DNA of 64,000 bases from Magnolia sinica (GCF_029962835.1 NC_080581.1:21652001-21716000), one strand, 5' to 3'; positions 1 through 10,704 are shown, counted from the stretch's first letter. Made by a program: numbers and translations. Notes: generated from the sequence alone by a model not told the origin.

Positions 1-1366
1 TAGAGTTCACTATGAAAATAGGTTTCTCATGTTCACCTACAACCTTCATAATTGTGTCTTTCAAATGGGCTTACACAATTCAAAAACCCCAACCTCTAAA
101 TTTTCTAACTCTCCTCAGATAACTAAAACAATGAGATTTTTCTGGCTTAATCTTAAAAGAAACCAAAATAAGGAAATTTACAATAATGTAAAAATACCTG
201 GATTTCTCATTTTGTAGCAGCTCAGAAGAACCAATCAGAGTATAAATTCAAATATAGAAGTTCAATTGTCCAATACTCACTTTGAAATGGTTCTAAGTTC
301 TAATTGATTTTAAATTAAATCAAGTTAGGCTAGCTCTATTTGATTTTGATTCCAAGAAGTGGAATATCCCAATTCCTCTTTCAAATTAGATTGGAATGCA
401 AATACAAAATCAAATAAGAAAAGCTAACAAAAGAGAATTTTAAATATGCACAATGTAGCTTAAAATGAACACAAACTTATCTCAGAGTGATGCCTTGATT
501 TTTCTTGAATTGGATTATTAAACTCTGAAATTCGTGCTCTATTTATAATTGCAGAAATCGCATCCACGACTGGTCCTATGGACACTACGACTGGTCGTAG
601 GTTGAATAGATTTTTGAATTTTTGAGCGCGATTAGATAAAACCATTCCACGACTGGTCGTAGGCCTTGCACAATCAGTCATGACACCTCCACGTCTGGTC
701 ATGACCATCCTACGACTGGTCGTGAGGCATTAGGTTTGTTCACTGTAGTTTGAGTCATAGATCCTGTACTAGTCGTAGGATGAGTCGTGCACTATTCACA
801 TGACCGGTCGAACAGAGTCCAGGACTAGTCGTAGCATAACCAAAAAATACTGAAAATTTGCCACAAACTGGTCGAGGCAGCTCTAGGACTAGTCGAACAA
901 GGTCCAGGACTAGTCTTAGAACAAACCAAACATCTATAAAATGATTCAATCTGAATTATGTATACAAAATGACCTACCCTAAGGTCAATCTAAGGTCATA
1001 CATACCTTAAATGTGAAGTTTGGACATTGAAACTTCATTTCTTCAGATGATGGTTGACCTTTGAAGATTATGAAACTTTGAGATCTCTACAAGATGTAGC
1101 TTGAACTTGAGATCTTCTAAAGCTTGAATTATACATCATCTTGTACTTTATATTGAGTTGTACTTGAGTCTTGAATAAGAACTTGCCTTTTGATGTAGCT
1201 CTTGGAAGACTCTGAATTTTGAAGCTTATAGTACATGACCTTGCATTTCTTGAAGTAGATCACCATTCCTAAGTTGAAGCATTGTGATGCAGTGTCTTGA
1301 ACATATAAATCAACATGCTACATAAGACACAGATTGTGTTTTTGGCACCACAAAATTTGACAACTA
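1..1366 (-). repeat. Putative LTR of a decayed retrotransposon, reverse orientation
   Basis: No gene is visible. Read on the minus strand, the right edge begins TTGTCAAATTTTGTGGTGCC, which resembles the start of some plant Ty1/copia LTRs of the SIRE/Maximus kind. A minus-strand TATA-like stretch (ATTATAAATAGAG) lies at 537-549. The centre holds a cluster of short palindromic motifs, listed separately. The left edge is not in the window, no duplication is visible, and no coding segment supports the family, so the assignment is a guess from the terminal sequence. Confidence 0.3.
565..915. repeat. Cluster of CGACTGGTCG / GACTAGTCG palindromic motifs
   Basis: About a dozen copies of a 10-14 bp motif with core CGACTGGTCG, ACTAGTCGT or close variants, often followed by AGG, occur at irregular spacing of 15-60 bp. 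The core is a near-perfect palindrome. The same motif type recurs in the middle of the family B LTR at about 20270-20465, where the surrounding sequence is otherwise different apart from a shared GCGCGATT nearby. Confidence 0.75.
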
Positions 1367-1736
1367 AAGGAGCAGGAAACCATAGCACTTGCACATAGCG
1401 CTTACCCAAATACTTGATCTGATGGGACAACTTGTTCAATGACTCTAGCTTGCTCCGTGTTTAGTGTAGGGTGCAAGCCAAAACCATGACCCGTACGTGT
1501 GTGCATACACTGGCTAAGTCAACTTAAGAACTTTCTATGACGACTATATGCATCTAAAAACTAAATGACCCTACGAGATTCTATATGAAGGAGACTACAT
1601 ACCGTTACGAAAATTCAGCTATATATATATCAGGGACTACGATTTTCTAGCAGCTATATATGATGGACTGGATGCATGAAGGACTCAAACAATCTAAACC
1701 CTAAGTATGTGGTGAATTCCCCTATAAGAACCTTAG

Positions 1737-1748
1737 GCTCTAATACCA
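1737..1748 (-). other. Primer-binding site, tRNA-iMet type (degenerate)
   Basis: On the minus strand this reads TGGTATTAGAGC, 11 of 12 matches to the TGGTATCAGAGC primer site of many plant LTR retrotransposons. Four bases separate it from a TG at 1753 that would be an LTR edge. The orientation implies an element running right to left, with internal sequence at positions below 1737. Confidence 0.5.
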
Positions 1749-1752
1749 AATT

Positions 1753-2830
1753 TGATGCAGGACTTGAAATTTAAGTATGAGATGCAAGAATTCAGGCTTA
1801 GAGCATACCAATTAAAAAACAGTTACACAAATTCTACATCCCACATGACAGTCCAAATCATTCAATTAAAAAGGAGAATCTATGTGGGTCTAGGCCGACA
1901 CAGGCTAGGACTGGACCAATAAAAATTATAAACTAAACGATGTCAAAGGGAAATAGAAATCAACCACACATGCATAAAAATCAGTCCCTAATCTAAGGGA
2001 TTCCTCAATTTCAATTCAAGGAACCTTAGGGTGAAAAAAAGTACAAATAAATTAGGGCTAATGCAAACTAAGGCTAGAGTTTAGGAAATATGAATGAAAA
2101 GAGAAAAAACTGACTCGGAGAAAGCTCCTGCGTGCAGATGGTGACCCGGGGCTGACGCACGTGCGCGGGTGGGCTGCCTGCATGTGTGATGGAAGCCCGC
2201 CATCCCAAAGTAACACCTAAGCCTTGGTCGGCCAGGGGAGACCTCCAATCCCTCCAAGTTTGACGACGATCCGACGAAAGGTCGAGGCGTAGTGCTCCGT
2301 CGAAGTTTCAACCCTCCTATAGGTCCAGATTTTAGAAATTGGCTATAAGGGGATGAATAGCTGCAAAAGCTCATAAATTCAAAGCAATAATGATGATAGA
2401 AGATGAGAGGTATGGATGGAAGATGGTAGGGGAAGATGGGGATAGATGTGGCTTCGCACCACGGTAGTCAGCCCTTCGAAAAAGGGAGGGCTTTGCACCC
2501 ACTTTTGAATTCTTCCATAATTCATGAAGAGAGCAAAAAAATAAAGCAAGAATTTTTATTAAACTTGAATGAATGAAAAGAACTACAAGGGGTGCCTATT
2601 TATAGGAAAAATCCTATACCCAAAACTTGCATCATGTGCTCAACTTATTACTTGGTGATGAAGTAAACTAAAATAAAAACTAAATAAAGAAATCCAAAGC
2701 ATTCAAGATGCTCTAAATAATAACAATAAGCAAAACTTAAAATATGACATCAATCCGACGAGTGGGCCACGATCATAAGATCCCATGATGGGCTTTTCTT
2801 GACTATCGGGCCTAATCTTTTGAACAAAAC
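1753..2830 (-). repeat. LTR-like segment next to a primer-binding site
   Basis: The left edge is set by the adjacent minus-strand primer site; the right edge is approximate. A minus-strand TATA box (TATAAATA) is at 2597-2604, followed on that strand by sequence typical of an LTR transcription start. A 97-codon minus ORF at 2081-2374 resembles no protein I know and is treated as chance. Positions 1367-1736 would be leader sequence of the same element; no gag was recognised there. Confidence 0.4.
2597..2604 (-). promoter_or_regulatory. TATA box of the LTR-like segment
   Basis: TATAAATA on the minus strand, in the context CCTATAAATAGGCACC. This is a good match to plant core promoters and lies inside the LTR-like segment in the expected orientation. 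Activity cannot be judged from sequence. Confidence 0.45.
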
Positions 2831-2989
2831 TTCATCTTTTAACTAGGAGGCCCTCCCTGGACGTCGTCATTGAGCCAGATCGATGGTAGGGCCCTCCTTT
2901 TGCATACATATGTGCGTAGGGGGTGGTGTGCGCATGATGTCCCCATCAGAGACATCCACCCTTGAAATTTATAAGACTCACTATGATGA

Positions 2990-3560
2990 TTATGTAAAAT
3001 GGCCACGTTACTTCGTCTAATGGAACCCTGCAAATTTGTTAAGTGAAATATTGTCACTTTGGATAGTAACACCGTCACTTTGTCTAGCAGAACCAAGTTA
3101 TTTTTGAAGGAAACTCGTCATTTTGTCAAGTGAAACCCTATCAATTTACTTGGCAATTCCATCACTTTATATAATGGAATCCTATTAATTTATCCAATAA
3201 TATCGTCACTTTGTATACAATAACCTTGTCACTTTGTCTATGTAGCACTCATTTCACTTTATCTAGTGAAATCTCTTCACTTTATCCAATAACCCCGTCA
3301 CTCTGTCTAGTAAAACCCTGTCAAATAGTACAATACAACATCATATCTTTATCTAGTAGAACGTCATCACTTTGTCCAGCAACTTAATTACTTTGTCTAG
3401 TGAACCCCGTCACTTTGTCCAGCAACCTCGTCACTTTGTCCAACAACTACGTCATTTTTTCTAGTACAAAATGACAGTATTTTCCAAACAAAGTGACTGT
3501 GTTACACTATACAAAGTGATACATAGTGCTCAGATAAAGTAACAAACCTGCACTACACAA
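2990..3560. repeat. Degenerate tandem array with a GTCACTTTGTCTAG core
   Basis: About twenty imperfect units of 20-27 bp follow the pattern (C)GTCACTTTGTCTAGTGAAACC or GTCACTTTGTCCAGCAACC. Near 3470-3560 the motif switches to the complementary strand (ACAAAGTGAC). Units are heavily diverged, so the array is old. A shorter stretch of the same type is at about 6340-6460, in both cases preceded by related sequence (ACTCACTATGATG versus GTTCACTATAATG). Confidence 0.65.
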
Positions 3561-3596
3561 AGTGACTGCTTTACTGGGTAAAATGTGGTGGTAGAG

Positions 3597-3698
3597 GAGG
3601 GCGGCCTGGGGATTAGAAAGCTCAATGAGGCAGTGAAAGCTACTAGATTGAGAATGGCGTGGACCTGGTCATGTACACGATCTTCCGATTCAGATTAG
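3597..3698 (+). pseudogene. LINE-type (non-LTR) reverse transcriptase C-terminal fragment
   Basis: The frame from 3597 to the TAG at 3696-3698 translates to a peptide beginning EGGLGIRKLNEAVKATRLRM and continuing AWTWS. GGLGIR.L followed by a run of A/L/K residues and W..W is the block that follows the polymerase domain in plant LINE ORF2 proteins and their zf-RVT neighbours. Nothing upstream continues the frame, which abuts the GTCACTTTG array, so this is a stranded 3' scrap of about 34 codons. It could equally come from a LINE-derived domesticated sequence, but its isolation argues for a dead fragment. Confidence 0.6.
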
Positions 3699-3759
3699 AG
3701 GTTTGGTCTTCTTAGAGAAAGTGGGTCTCAGTTCCATTATATTAGTGCCAACGGGTGAT

Positions 3760-4870
3760 GTTTTATTTAAACCAACACGATTTAAATGATTTTTAAACTC
3801 GTAAGTATACGAATCAGATGCAGATACGGTACGTATTACGAGATCGTTCCCACGAGGACTGGTCGTCACAATTCAAATCTATGATTCTCCTTAACTAATC
3901 CAACAAATAATGGAATGAATTACTAAGCACAATTTTATGAAAAACAATTAATTAAGAATAGGGAAGAAAATTCAATCAGAGAGAGAGCACCAGGACTTTC
4001 GAATCCACCCCTAATTATCCTAACCCTTGTTTTGTCTGTTGATTCACCTTGATCTAGATTGATATCACTTATATAGAGAAAGCACAATCTGTGTCCTTAA
4101 TCTGGCATACAAACTGTCTAATTCCTTTAAGCAATGCCATGAATGACATATCCCATATCCTTGGTCGGGTACATGGAATGTACATTCATTAAAGCACCCT
4201 GTTTCTTCCTCTATAGGAAACTTGTTCTTGATCAGACACAAGCACCTATAATAAGCATCCAAACAACATCCATATATATACTTTAATCAAGTTCATAGAT
4301 GGAGAAGTATAGAATTTAAACCCATAAAGCCCACTTAAAGAAAGAATCAAATTAATTGAAATTCAAAGTAAATCAACCAATACAAGAGCTAATCAAATTA
4401 GGGGCTTCATCTCAGCCCTAGCTGAGAGATTAGTGACCCATAAAATCCATAAAAAATATTAAATAAAATTCATAAAAGAAACGTCAAACCAAACAATCTC
4501 TCTCTCTCTTCTTTCTTCTCTTTCTTCTCTTTCTTCTCTCCCTTGCTTCAGATCTGGAATCCCCTCGTTCTCGATGCCTTTCCCACGTCCAAAACTTCCC
4601 TTTTATAGCTGCTGGATGGCTGGGGTCGGCGGCAGAGTCGTAGAAGGACTCGAAGTGCAATTTTTCGCAGCCGTGATCGGTGGGCCCCACAGAGGTATTT
4701 TCTGGAAAATCCACCCTGTCCATTGGATTCAGGACGAAATTTCAGTCAAGAATGGGTGGTTTTGAATGTCCATTGACACGGCCCAGAGAAGAAAATACAA
4801 AAAGATCAGTTTTGAACGTCGCCGGGTAGCCCTTTTGTGGCCTCTGTATCACGCTCGTGTGCACGCATGA
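3760..4870 (-). repeat. LTR-like retroelement segment
   Basis: The stretch ACGAGATCGTTCCCACGAGG near 3838-3858 is a phrase I associate with plant LTR-retrotransposon leader or LTR sequence. A minus-strand TATA-like box (CTATAAAAGGG) is at 4598-4608, with a pyrimidine-rich tract next to it. No primer site, paired repeat or coding domain was found and the boundaries are estimates. The 65-codon ORF at 4065-4262 (minus) is not recognisable. Confidence 0.3.
4497..4545. repeat. CT/TTCTTC microsatellite
   Basis: A pyrimidine-only tract (TCTCTCTCT followed by TTCTTTCTTCTC repeats). On the minus strand it gives a charged Arg/Lys/Glu peptide (4484-4723) that is a low-complexity artefact. Confidence 0.85.
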
Positions 4871-6300
4871 GAGAAGAATATCAGCATGGTTTTGAAGCTC
4901 TCGAACCACTCTACAAGATGGACGGCTCGGATCGGCCGTACGGGTGACGTACGGGGCCCACAATCAGCCGCAAAAACAGACAGCGACCGTCCGTTACGCG
5001 GACGCGAAACCCGCTGCTGTTGTGATGGTGGGACCCATTTTGATAATTATTTCAATAATCCACTCCGTCCATTGCATGGAGGATGAAAAAACGGCTAGGG
5101 ATGCCCAATTTCGAGTTAGAGTTGCGGTGGCCCACAGAGTTTTGAACTCACCGTCCGTTTTGCGTTTTTCAGCGATTAACGTCCGTACATATGCATGGAA
5201 CCAAACGGACATCTAGGCGATGGTTATAACTGCCCCAGGAAGCGGATGGACGGTTTGGATTGTCCATTTGGACACTAGGTGGGCCCCACAACCGACGACC
5301 GCGGTCGGCTTGCGGAGAAGCTGGAAACGGAAATTTCCGTTTTTGAAAAGGAAAGTCGGGTCAGCGGCGCTGACCGACTTTAGTTCGTTCGGTGCTCCGA
5401 TAGTGCACATGTGCACTATGTACATACATTATACATATGGGGTCCACTGTGATGATTTCGAGAAATCCAATCCGTCCATCCTCTTTATCATGGTAATTTA
5501 GCCGTCAATACCAAGGTTGAGGCAGTTCCAAATATCAGGTGGGCCCCAAATTGGAGATTAATAGGCTGATCTGTCCGTTGGACCACTTCACGAGATCTTC
5601 AATGGCTGAAATTTAATATGTACGGTTAATTTACGGCCCTCATCTCATGTATTAAGTTTCGAACTGATCGGATAGCGAGAACCATGTGATCTTGCATTCT
5701 AGACCCTTTTCGGCCCCTTTGGCTTGCTTTCCTCAGATCCCAGGCGTGTAAAATCTTCATTATTGATTCTCTGGAGTCCATCCCGTGCTCTGGAGACTTT
5801 GGATCATGAAATCCATGCCTTTAACATCAATTTTCAATACACACTCCTGATTTCATCCTGTAATAAAAACACGAGTAAAACACTCCATTAAGCCTCATCA
5901 TGTACGTCAATTTAGGCAATTACTGGGGTCTGATATGCAATATTTGACCCTGATCAACGGGCCACTAAGGTGGTTGTTTTTTATTTTCTTTTGGGAAGTT
6001 CGTCGTCGTTTGCTATTTTTTTGTATGGCATAGCAGATCCGTTTTATAGGATATGATAGGTGGCCTTTCTTTGGTGTTGCTAACCCGCCTGAATTAGCTC
6101 AGGTTGTATAAAGTGTTTTTTTTTTTTTTTGCTATTATGAAGATGGTGGGCCCTTTGATCTGGGCTGTACCATTTTTTTGAAAAAAAAAAACTACACAAA
6201 CGACGAGATTTCTTTTGTTGTGGTCCACACCTGAGATTTGAAACTTCCATAGAGTTCACTATAATGTTTAAATATTGTCCATATCTTTCATAAGGTCATT
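4871..6300. other. Gene-free stretch, old repeat debris
   Basis: Overlapping short ORFs exist on both strands, but none has recognisable composition or domain. The sequence contains several TGGGCCCCAC and CGTCCATC words typical of the repeats across this window. Poly-T and poly-A runs occur near 6118-6132 and 6175-6190. No gene is called. Confidence 0.5.
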
Positions 6301-6339
6301 TTTTTACTATTGAAACACCATAATTATAAGTCCGTTACT

Positions 6340-6460
6340 TCAACCGGCAACCCTGTCGATTTCTATAGTGTAACCTCTGCACTTTTTATATTGTAATCCC
6401 ATCACTTTTATTTGAATCCCCAACACATTCTCTAGCTAACCGTGTCACTTCTACGCTAGG
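6340..6460. repeat. Second, short GTCACTTTGTCTAG-type array
   Basis: A few diverged units related to the array at 2990-3560 (ATCCCATCACTTTTATTTGA, ACCGTGTCACTTCTACG). It ends just before the LRR pseudogene. Confidence 0.45.
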
Positions 6461-6483
6461 ATGGATCCATTTAAATAATCGAT

Positions 6484-6986
6484 GGAGCTCTAGGCTTGGG
6501 GTGTCTCAATCTATCATTGAATAATTTCATTGGATGGATCCTGAGCAGAATCCAGAATCTCCAACAGCTGAAGTTTCTGGATTTGCATTCAAATGGGATT
6601 GCAGGTGATGTCAGGATTCTGTTGTCTGAGCTTTAGAATACAAAATATGTCGATATCAGTGGAAATCACTTCAAAGGAAGGCTTTCATTGGATCCATAGA
6701 ATGTTTCCAACTTAGTAAATACTTTTCGGTATTTGAATTTGAGGCACAATGGGCTGGATGGGGAGTCTTTTAAGGATTGTTCGATGCAGATATTTTAGAA
6801 CTTGGAAATATTGGATGTGAGTCAAAATCAAATTAGAGGGAAGCTTCCTTTGTTTCATCCATTGCTATACCTCCGGGTTTTGTGGGTTGGTAACAATCTG
6901 CTTCATGGATCTATACCACCTGAGCTCTTTGGGAGTTCCATGCAGCTGGAAGAACTGGATCTCAGCAGCAATGGATTTTCAGGTAA
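6484..6986 (+). pseudogene. LRR receptor-like kinase ectodomain fragment (broken)
   Basis: One frame runs from about 6484 to 6984 with successive leucine-rich repeats of the plant extracellular type (LxxLxLxxNxxxGxIP). Readable blocks include LKFLDLHSNGIAGDV, YVDISGNHFKGRLS, FRYLNLRHNGLDG, LEILDVSQNQIRGKLP, LRVLWVGNNLLHGSIPPEL and LEELDLSSNGFSG. The order and spacing recall the ectodomain of LRR-III-like kinases such as Arabidopsis At5g10020/At2g27060; that is from memory. Three in-frame TAG codons interrupt it, after SEL, after DP and after QIF. No signal peptide, transmembrane helix or kinase domain is present nearby. A GTAAAG directly after FSG (from 6983) may be an old splice donor. This is a pseudogene or captured exon, not a working receptor. 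Confidence 0.8.
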
Positions 6987-6999
6987 AGAAATTTCGGAT

Positions 7000-7712
7000 G
7001 ATTTTAAGTGCATACACATTATCTTTAATCTACACATCCTTGTTTTGCATAAAGTTTTTGTGGAAAGTAATGCATCGGTTGTATTATGCTTTACTGGCCT
7101 TTTTTTTTTGTCAATTATTTGAATTTGAATATTTGAATCCAACTTGTGGAGCATGTATTCTGTATGACAATTTTTTGTTGTATGAGAATCCAAGTAAATT
7201 CTTGATGTCTGCTCGTAACTTCAATCTTATTGCATTGGGTTTGGGTGGGTGGACTATTATGAGTTGATGTCAGCTTTTAAATTTCTAATGCAAATTTTCA
7301 TGGTGTTTGAGTTGCTGGCATTATGTTGATTCATTTTCTGACAAGAAACTGTATGAGATGTTTTATAATGGAAACTTTTCTCACTTCTGTTTTCATATTT
7401 TGTAGATATGTAGGTCATTGACTTACATTCATGGTAATGTTGGAGTATCATACTTGCCATGTAGGCCATGCCTCACTTCAGTATAAAAAAAAAAGAAGAG
7501 AAAGGATGAAAGTGAAGTATAGAATCAAATGCATATTGAATCATTCTTGATTAATGAAAGTGATTTAAAAAAATAGCTGGTGGGGAAACTCACTTTAACA
7601 TAGTCCCTTGCCTTGGTGACAACTTTTTTGATAAAGACATCACTTGAACTGAAACCCTTTTCCTGCACATAGTGGTATCATGATCATAATTATAGGGTCC
7701 TAGTCATGCATA
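7000..7712. other. No recognisable gene
   Basis: AT-rich, T-biased sequence that could be intron of the parent LRR gene. The ORFs of 91-126 codons here overlap one another in different frames and have no recognisable domain. Confidence 0.4.
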
Positions 7713-7775
7713 TCATTCCATTGGCAACAACTGATACTTAAGATGTATTGCAGTATGAGATTTTAAAAAACATAC

Positions 7776-7844
7776 CTGCAGGGCAGGAGGAGCCTTGAAA
7801 ATTGCTATGTCTGTGACATCGGGATCTTTAAAATAATAAGTAGC
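7776..7844 (-). pseudogene. Exon-like fragment of an unidentified gene
   Basis: On the minus strand a 69-nt block lies between a good acceptor (pyrimidine-rich, CTTTACAG) and a good donor (CAG then GTATGT). It is open in phase 0 as 23 codons, including YFKDPDVTDIAIFKAPPALQ. The Pro/Asp-rich, balanced composition looks more like real protein than the AT-rich flanks do. The frame happens to stay open into both flanks (7713-7988). I do not recognise the protein and see no companion exon, so it is either a stray captured exon or chance. Confidence 0.35.
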
Positions 7845-7988
7845 CTGTAAAGTTTGCAAGGCAACACAAAAGATCAGCTCCAAGATATTTAAAGGGAAAA
7901 AAATATCATCCAGAAGAGTAAGATCTACATGATTCTGGAAGATAAAAGCATCAAGCAATCTTGATTGGGTGAGCATTTGCAATTCCAC

Positions 7989-9180
7989 TTAGTTGCATAT
8001 CTAAAGTTCCAAATTCATCCTTAGAAAATCAGTGTGAGGAATTAAATTGACAGCAAACTAAACCCATGGGATTAGTTCAAAAATAGTAGTTTCTTGATTT
8101 AATGTGTTTATCAGTTGTGTATTCAAACACAGTCTCAGTAGAGTCAGTATTTCAATTTGAATTGACAGGGAACTAAACTTAGCACATTAGTTACAATTTT
8201 CTCATTTATAGATTAGATGAGCGTTTGCAATTCAAATCATTTGTTTATCCATACATAGCCTTACAGAATCATTTGCGTATCCAGCCACCTTGGATTGGCT
8301 AGAATTGGTAGCTTAGTTTGGTTGTTTGATGTACTAGTTTCCATCTTATTCTGGATTATCATCAATGTGTTATTTGAGGCACTAGTATTCATGTTAGTCT
8401 TAAATGTCATGTGATTCTCCTCAGTTTACATTAGACTACTTTTGGTTTCTCTTTATTCAATTTACAGGAAATATAATATTACGAGGCTTACTTCACATGT
8501 AATGTTGTACCCATCATCCATGTAATAGATTTCATTGTGTTTCTTTTTCTCTGTCATTTAATATACTTTAGTTTTTTAAATGTAACAATCTAATATGTCA
8601 TTTAATATTTTTCTACTTGGAATTTTAGAAAGCCCCTAGTTCTGCCCAAAACTTGACTCAATCAGGTTGATTTGCTGTGCTTTTAACTGACTCATGAAGT
8701 TTCGTGAGCGTTATACCTATTGTTGTTTCCCCTTTTTATCAAATCATACATTTCATTCTTCATATTTTACTATCTAAATCATTAGCTTTGCTTTTTTGTA
8801 TTGTATTGTTTTCCATTTTTAGTTGTTTCCATCTCAAATTTTTTTTTTAAAAAAAAAAAAAAAAAGAAAAGAAAAAAAATGAAGAAAGAAGAAAGGAGAA
8901 GCCCTTCTTCTCATGGCAACTAGAATCATATGTATCAGGTTGAGACGGTCCTTCGAGAGCATCCTAATCCGTCTCAAGTGGAGAAGGTTAAACTAATCCT
9001 TGGGGTAACTTTCTCCTTTTCAGTAGCCATCCATACCATAAATCCCTGTTGCTTTATTAACGGTCTCACACATTGGATTTAAAAAATCAGATCTTCAAGA
9101 TCATATCTTTTACAATTGATGTGATTATTTTATTTTTTAATTTTAATTTTAATTTTTTTCTTTATTTTTAAAATTTAATA
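7989..9180. other. Gene-free AT-rich stretch
   Basis: No ORF or domain recognised. A homopolymer-rich tract (T run then A run, followed by purine-rich GAAGAAAGGAG) sits near 8838-8900. A phrase around 8937-9000 can be read as QVETVLREHPNPSQVEKVK, but it has no supporting context. Confidence 0.4.
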
Positions 9181-9184
9181 AATA

Positions 9185-9243
9185 GGATCATGAAAAAGAA
9201 CTTAGCGAAGCACTTGAGAAGGTCGTTGGTGTATTAGACAATG
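9185..9243 (+). other. Possible small exon (weak)
   Basis: A T-rich tract ending in AATAG precedes a block translating DHEKELSEALEKVVGVLDNG, followed by a consensus donor GGTGAGTC. The peptide is acidic/helical and more protein-like than the flanks. I cannot name it. It may be a captured exon like its neighbours or a coincidence. Confidence 0.25.
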
Positions 9244-9845
9244 GTGAGTCAGGGATGTTATAATACGCTTATTTCAATTTTCAATCCTTGTTTTTTAATA
9301 GGAATTGCATGATCCTTGACTCAATGATAGTCGGTATCCTTTTGGTTTTTTAATAGGAATCGCATTGATTTGCAAGGTGATTATAGCTGAAATAGTCGTT
9401 ACGTGGGTCTGTTGGACACTTTGGTGTGTAAGTATTTCTGATGTGGATAGGCAACATCCTTTGTTTCCTATGACTGATACAAACAGCAGGATGTTTTTTT
9501 TGTTGATAGATGCTAGCTCCTTTTTGTATTACAACCCTGCTTGATAGGTTGTGTTAAGGATGATTGGGTTTCTGTGCCTCTATTATGTGGGTAAGAGCAA
9601 TTGGAGTCTTATGGAATGGATTAGCTGTACCTCTGTTATGTGGTACGCTCTGGATCTTAAATCATTTATATTGTCTATGGTTTTTGTACTCTTTTCAGTT
9701 TCTTGATCATGTAACCTAAAACTATTTGAGAGTTGTTTCTGTTTAGGAGTGTAAGATCATATATCATGTAATGTCAGTGGTGGTCTCTTTATACTTTATA
9801 TCATATGCATTTGGTCTCAAGATCCTGGTAACTCTTTCTGTGAGT

Positions 9846-9928
9846 AGTTTTGGACCTGAGCAATTCTAAACAATACCTCTCGAGTTTTAGACCTGAGCAA
9901 TTCTGAACAATACCTCATGAAATATACA
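9846..9928. repeat. Two-copy tandem repeat of about 42 bp
   Basis: Two adjacent copies share GACCTGAGCAATTCT and AACAATACCTC with few differences. Short local duplication with no associated gene. Confidence 0.6.
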
Positions 9929-10165
9929 TGTAGGTTATACTAATTATATTCCGCCCAATCTCAAGCATGCAGAGCTAAAACAGATGACTTTTTGCCATTC
10001 ATAGATAAACTTCATATAATCATATCCACTGTCAGCAGCTTCCTGTTGATATAATTATGACTGAAGCAAAGTTCTAAAATACAAACTCGACTCTCTGTGG
10101 CCCCAATCCGAGGTCTTCGACTTCAACATGGGCAACTGTCTGATTATTTAATTGAGGTTTTCCAG

Positions 10166-10490
10166 TTTTGAAAATGATTATGCCGTAATTGAGGCCTTGT
10201 ACGAATACTTTTCAACTCTTATTGAGCCATGGGATGGGCCTGCACTTATATCATGTGAAGTTTGTGCTGGAACTGCTTCACGCTTTAATGATTTTGCATG
10301 TGACATGAGTATTTTGAAGTTATATTTATTGTATAAATGCAGTTACTGATGGTCGCTATCTTGGAGCGACATTGGACCGGAATGGATTGCACCCCAGTCG
10401 CATTTACATCACACATAGTGGACACGTGATCATGGCCAGTGAGGTTGGTGTTGTAGACATTTTGCCAGAAGATGTGGCTAGGAAAGGAAG
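10166..10490 (+). pseudogene. NADH-dependent glutamate synthase (NADH-GOGAT) fragment, two partial exons
   Basis: GOGAT transfers the glutamine amide to 2-oxoglutarate in plastids. Exon-like block 1 (10166-10254) translates ENDYAVIEALYEYFSTLIEP followed by WDGPALIS. Block 2 (10343 to about 10490) translates [20 protein letters not shown], then [20 protein letters not shown], then [10 protein letters not shown]. These match the region around the end of the glutaminase domain in plant NADH-GOGAT; the plastid ferredoxin enzyme reads differently there as I recall it. Between them is an intact 88-bp intron (10255-10342, GTGAAG...TGCAG). Splicing joins TCAT to TTACT and restores ISFTDGRYLG exactly. 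After RKGR the similarity stops and a TAG follows; a copy of the last ~24 bp (GGCTAGGAAAGGAAGACAT) recurs at about 10531-10553. The other roughly 2000 residues are absent, so this is a genomic fragment, not a gene. Confidence 0.85.
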
Positions 10491-10704
10491 ACATTGGATC
10501 TGTCTAAAGGGGACCTTACTGAAATAGTTCATGTGGAAGGCTAGGAAAGGAAGACATTTGTAGTTTGTTTTGAAAACCTTAAATAGACCATTAATTGTTT
10601 TGTTGATATTGTGCTGATTGTTGTCTTGATGAATGTTAAATGGGTGAAATATGCACAGGTTCAATCATTTGTTGATTATGATATTGTTAGCTTTGGTTGA
10701 TAGA

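Noticed and set aside
3837-3860. ACGAGATCGTTCCCACGAGG considered as part of a tRNA gene (B-box-like GTTC.A..C)
   Set aside because: No A box, cloverleaf or acceptor stem around it; the phrase is common in plant LTR elements.
6887-7267. 126-codon + ORF overlapping the LRR fragment
   Set aside because: Different frame from the LRR coding frame; Phe/Leu/Cys-rich readthrough of AT-rich sequence.
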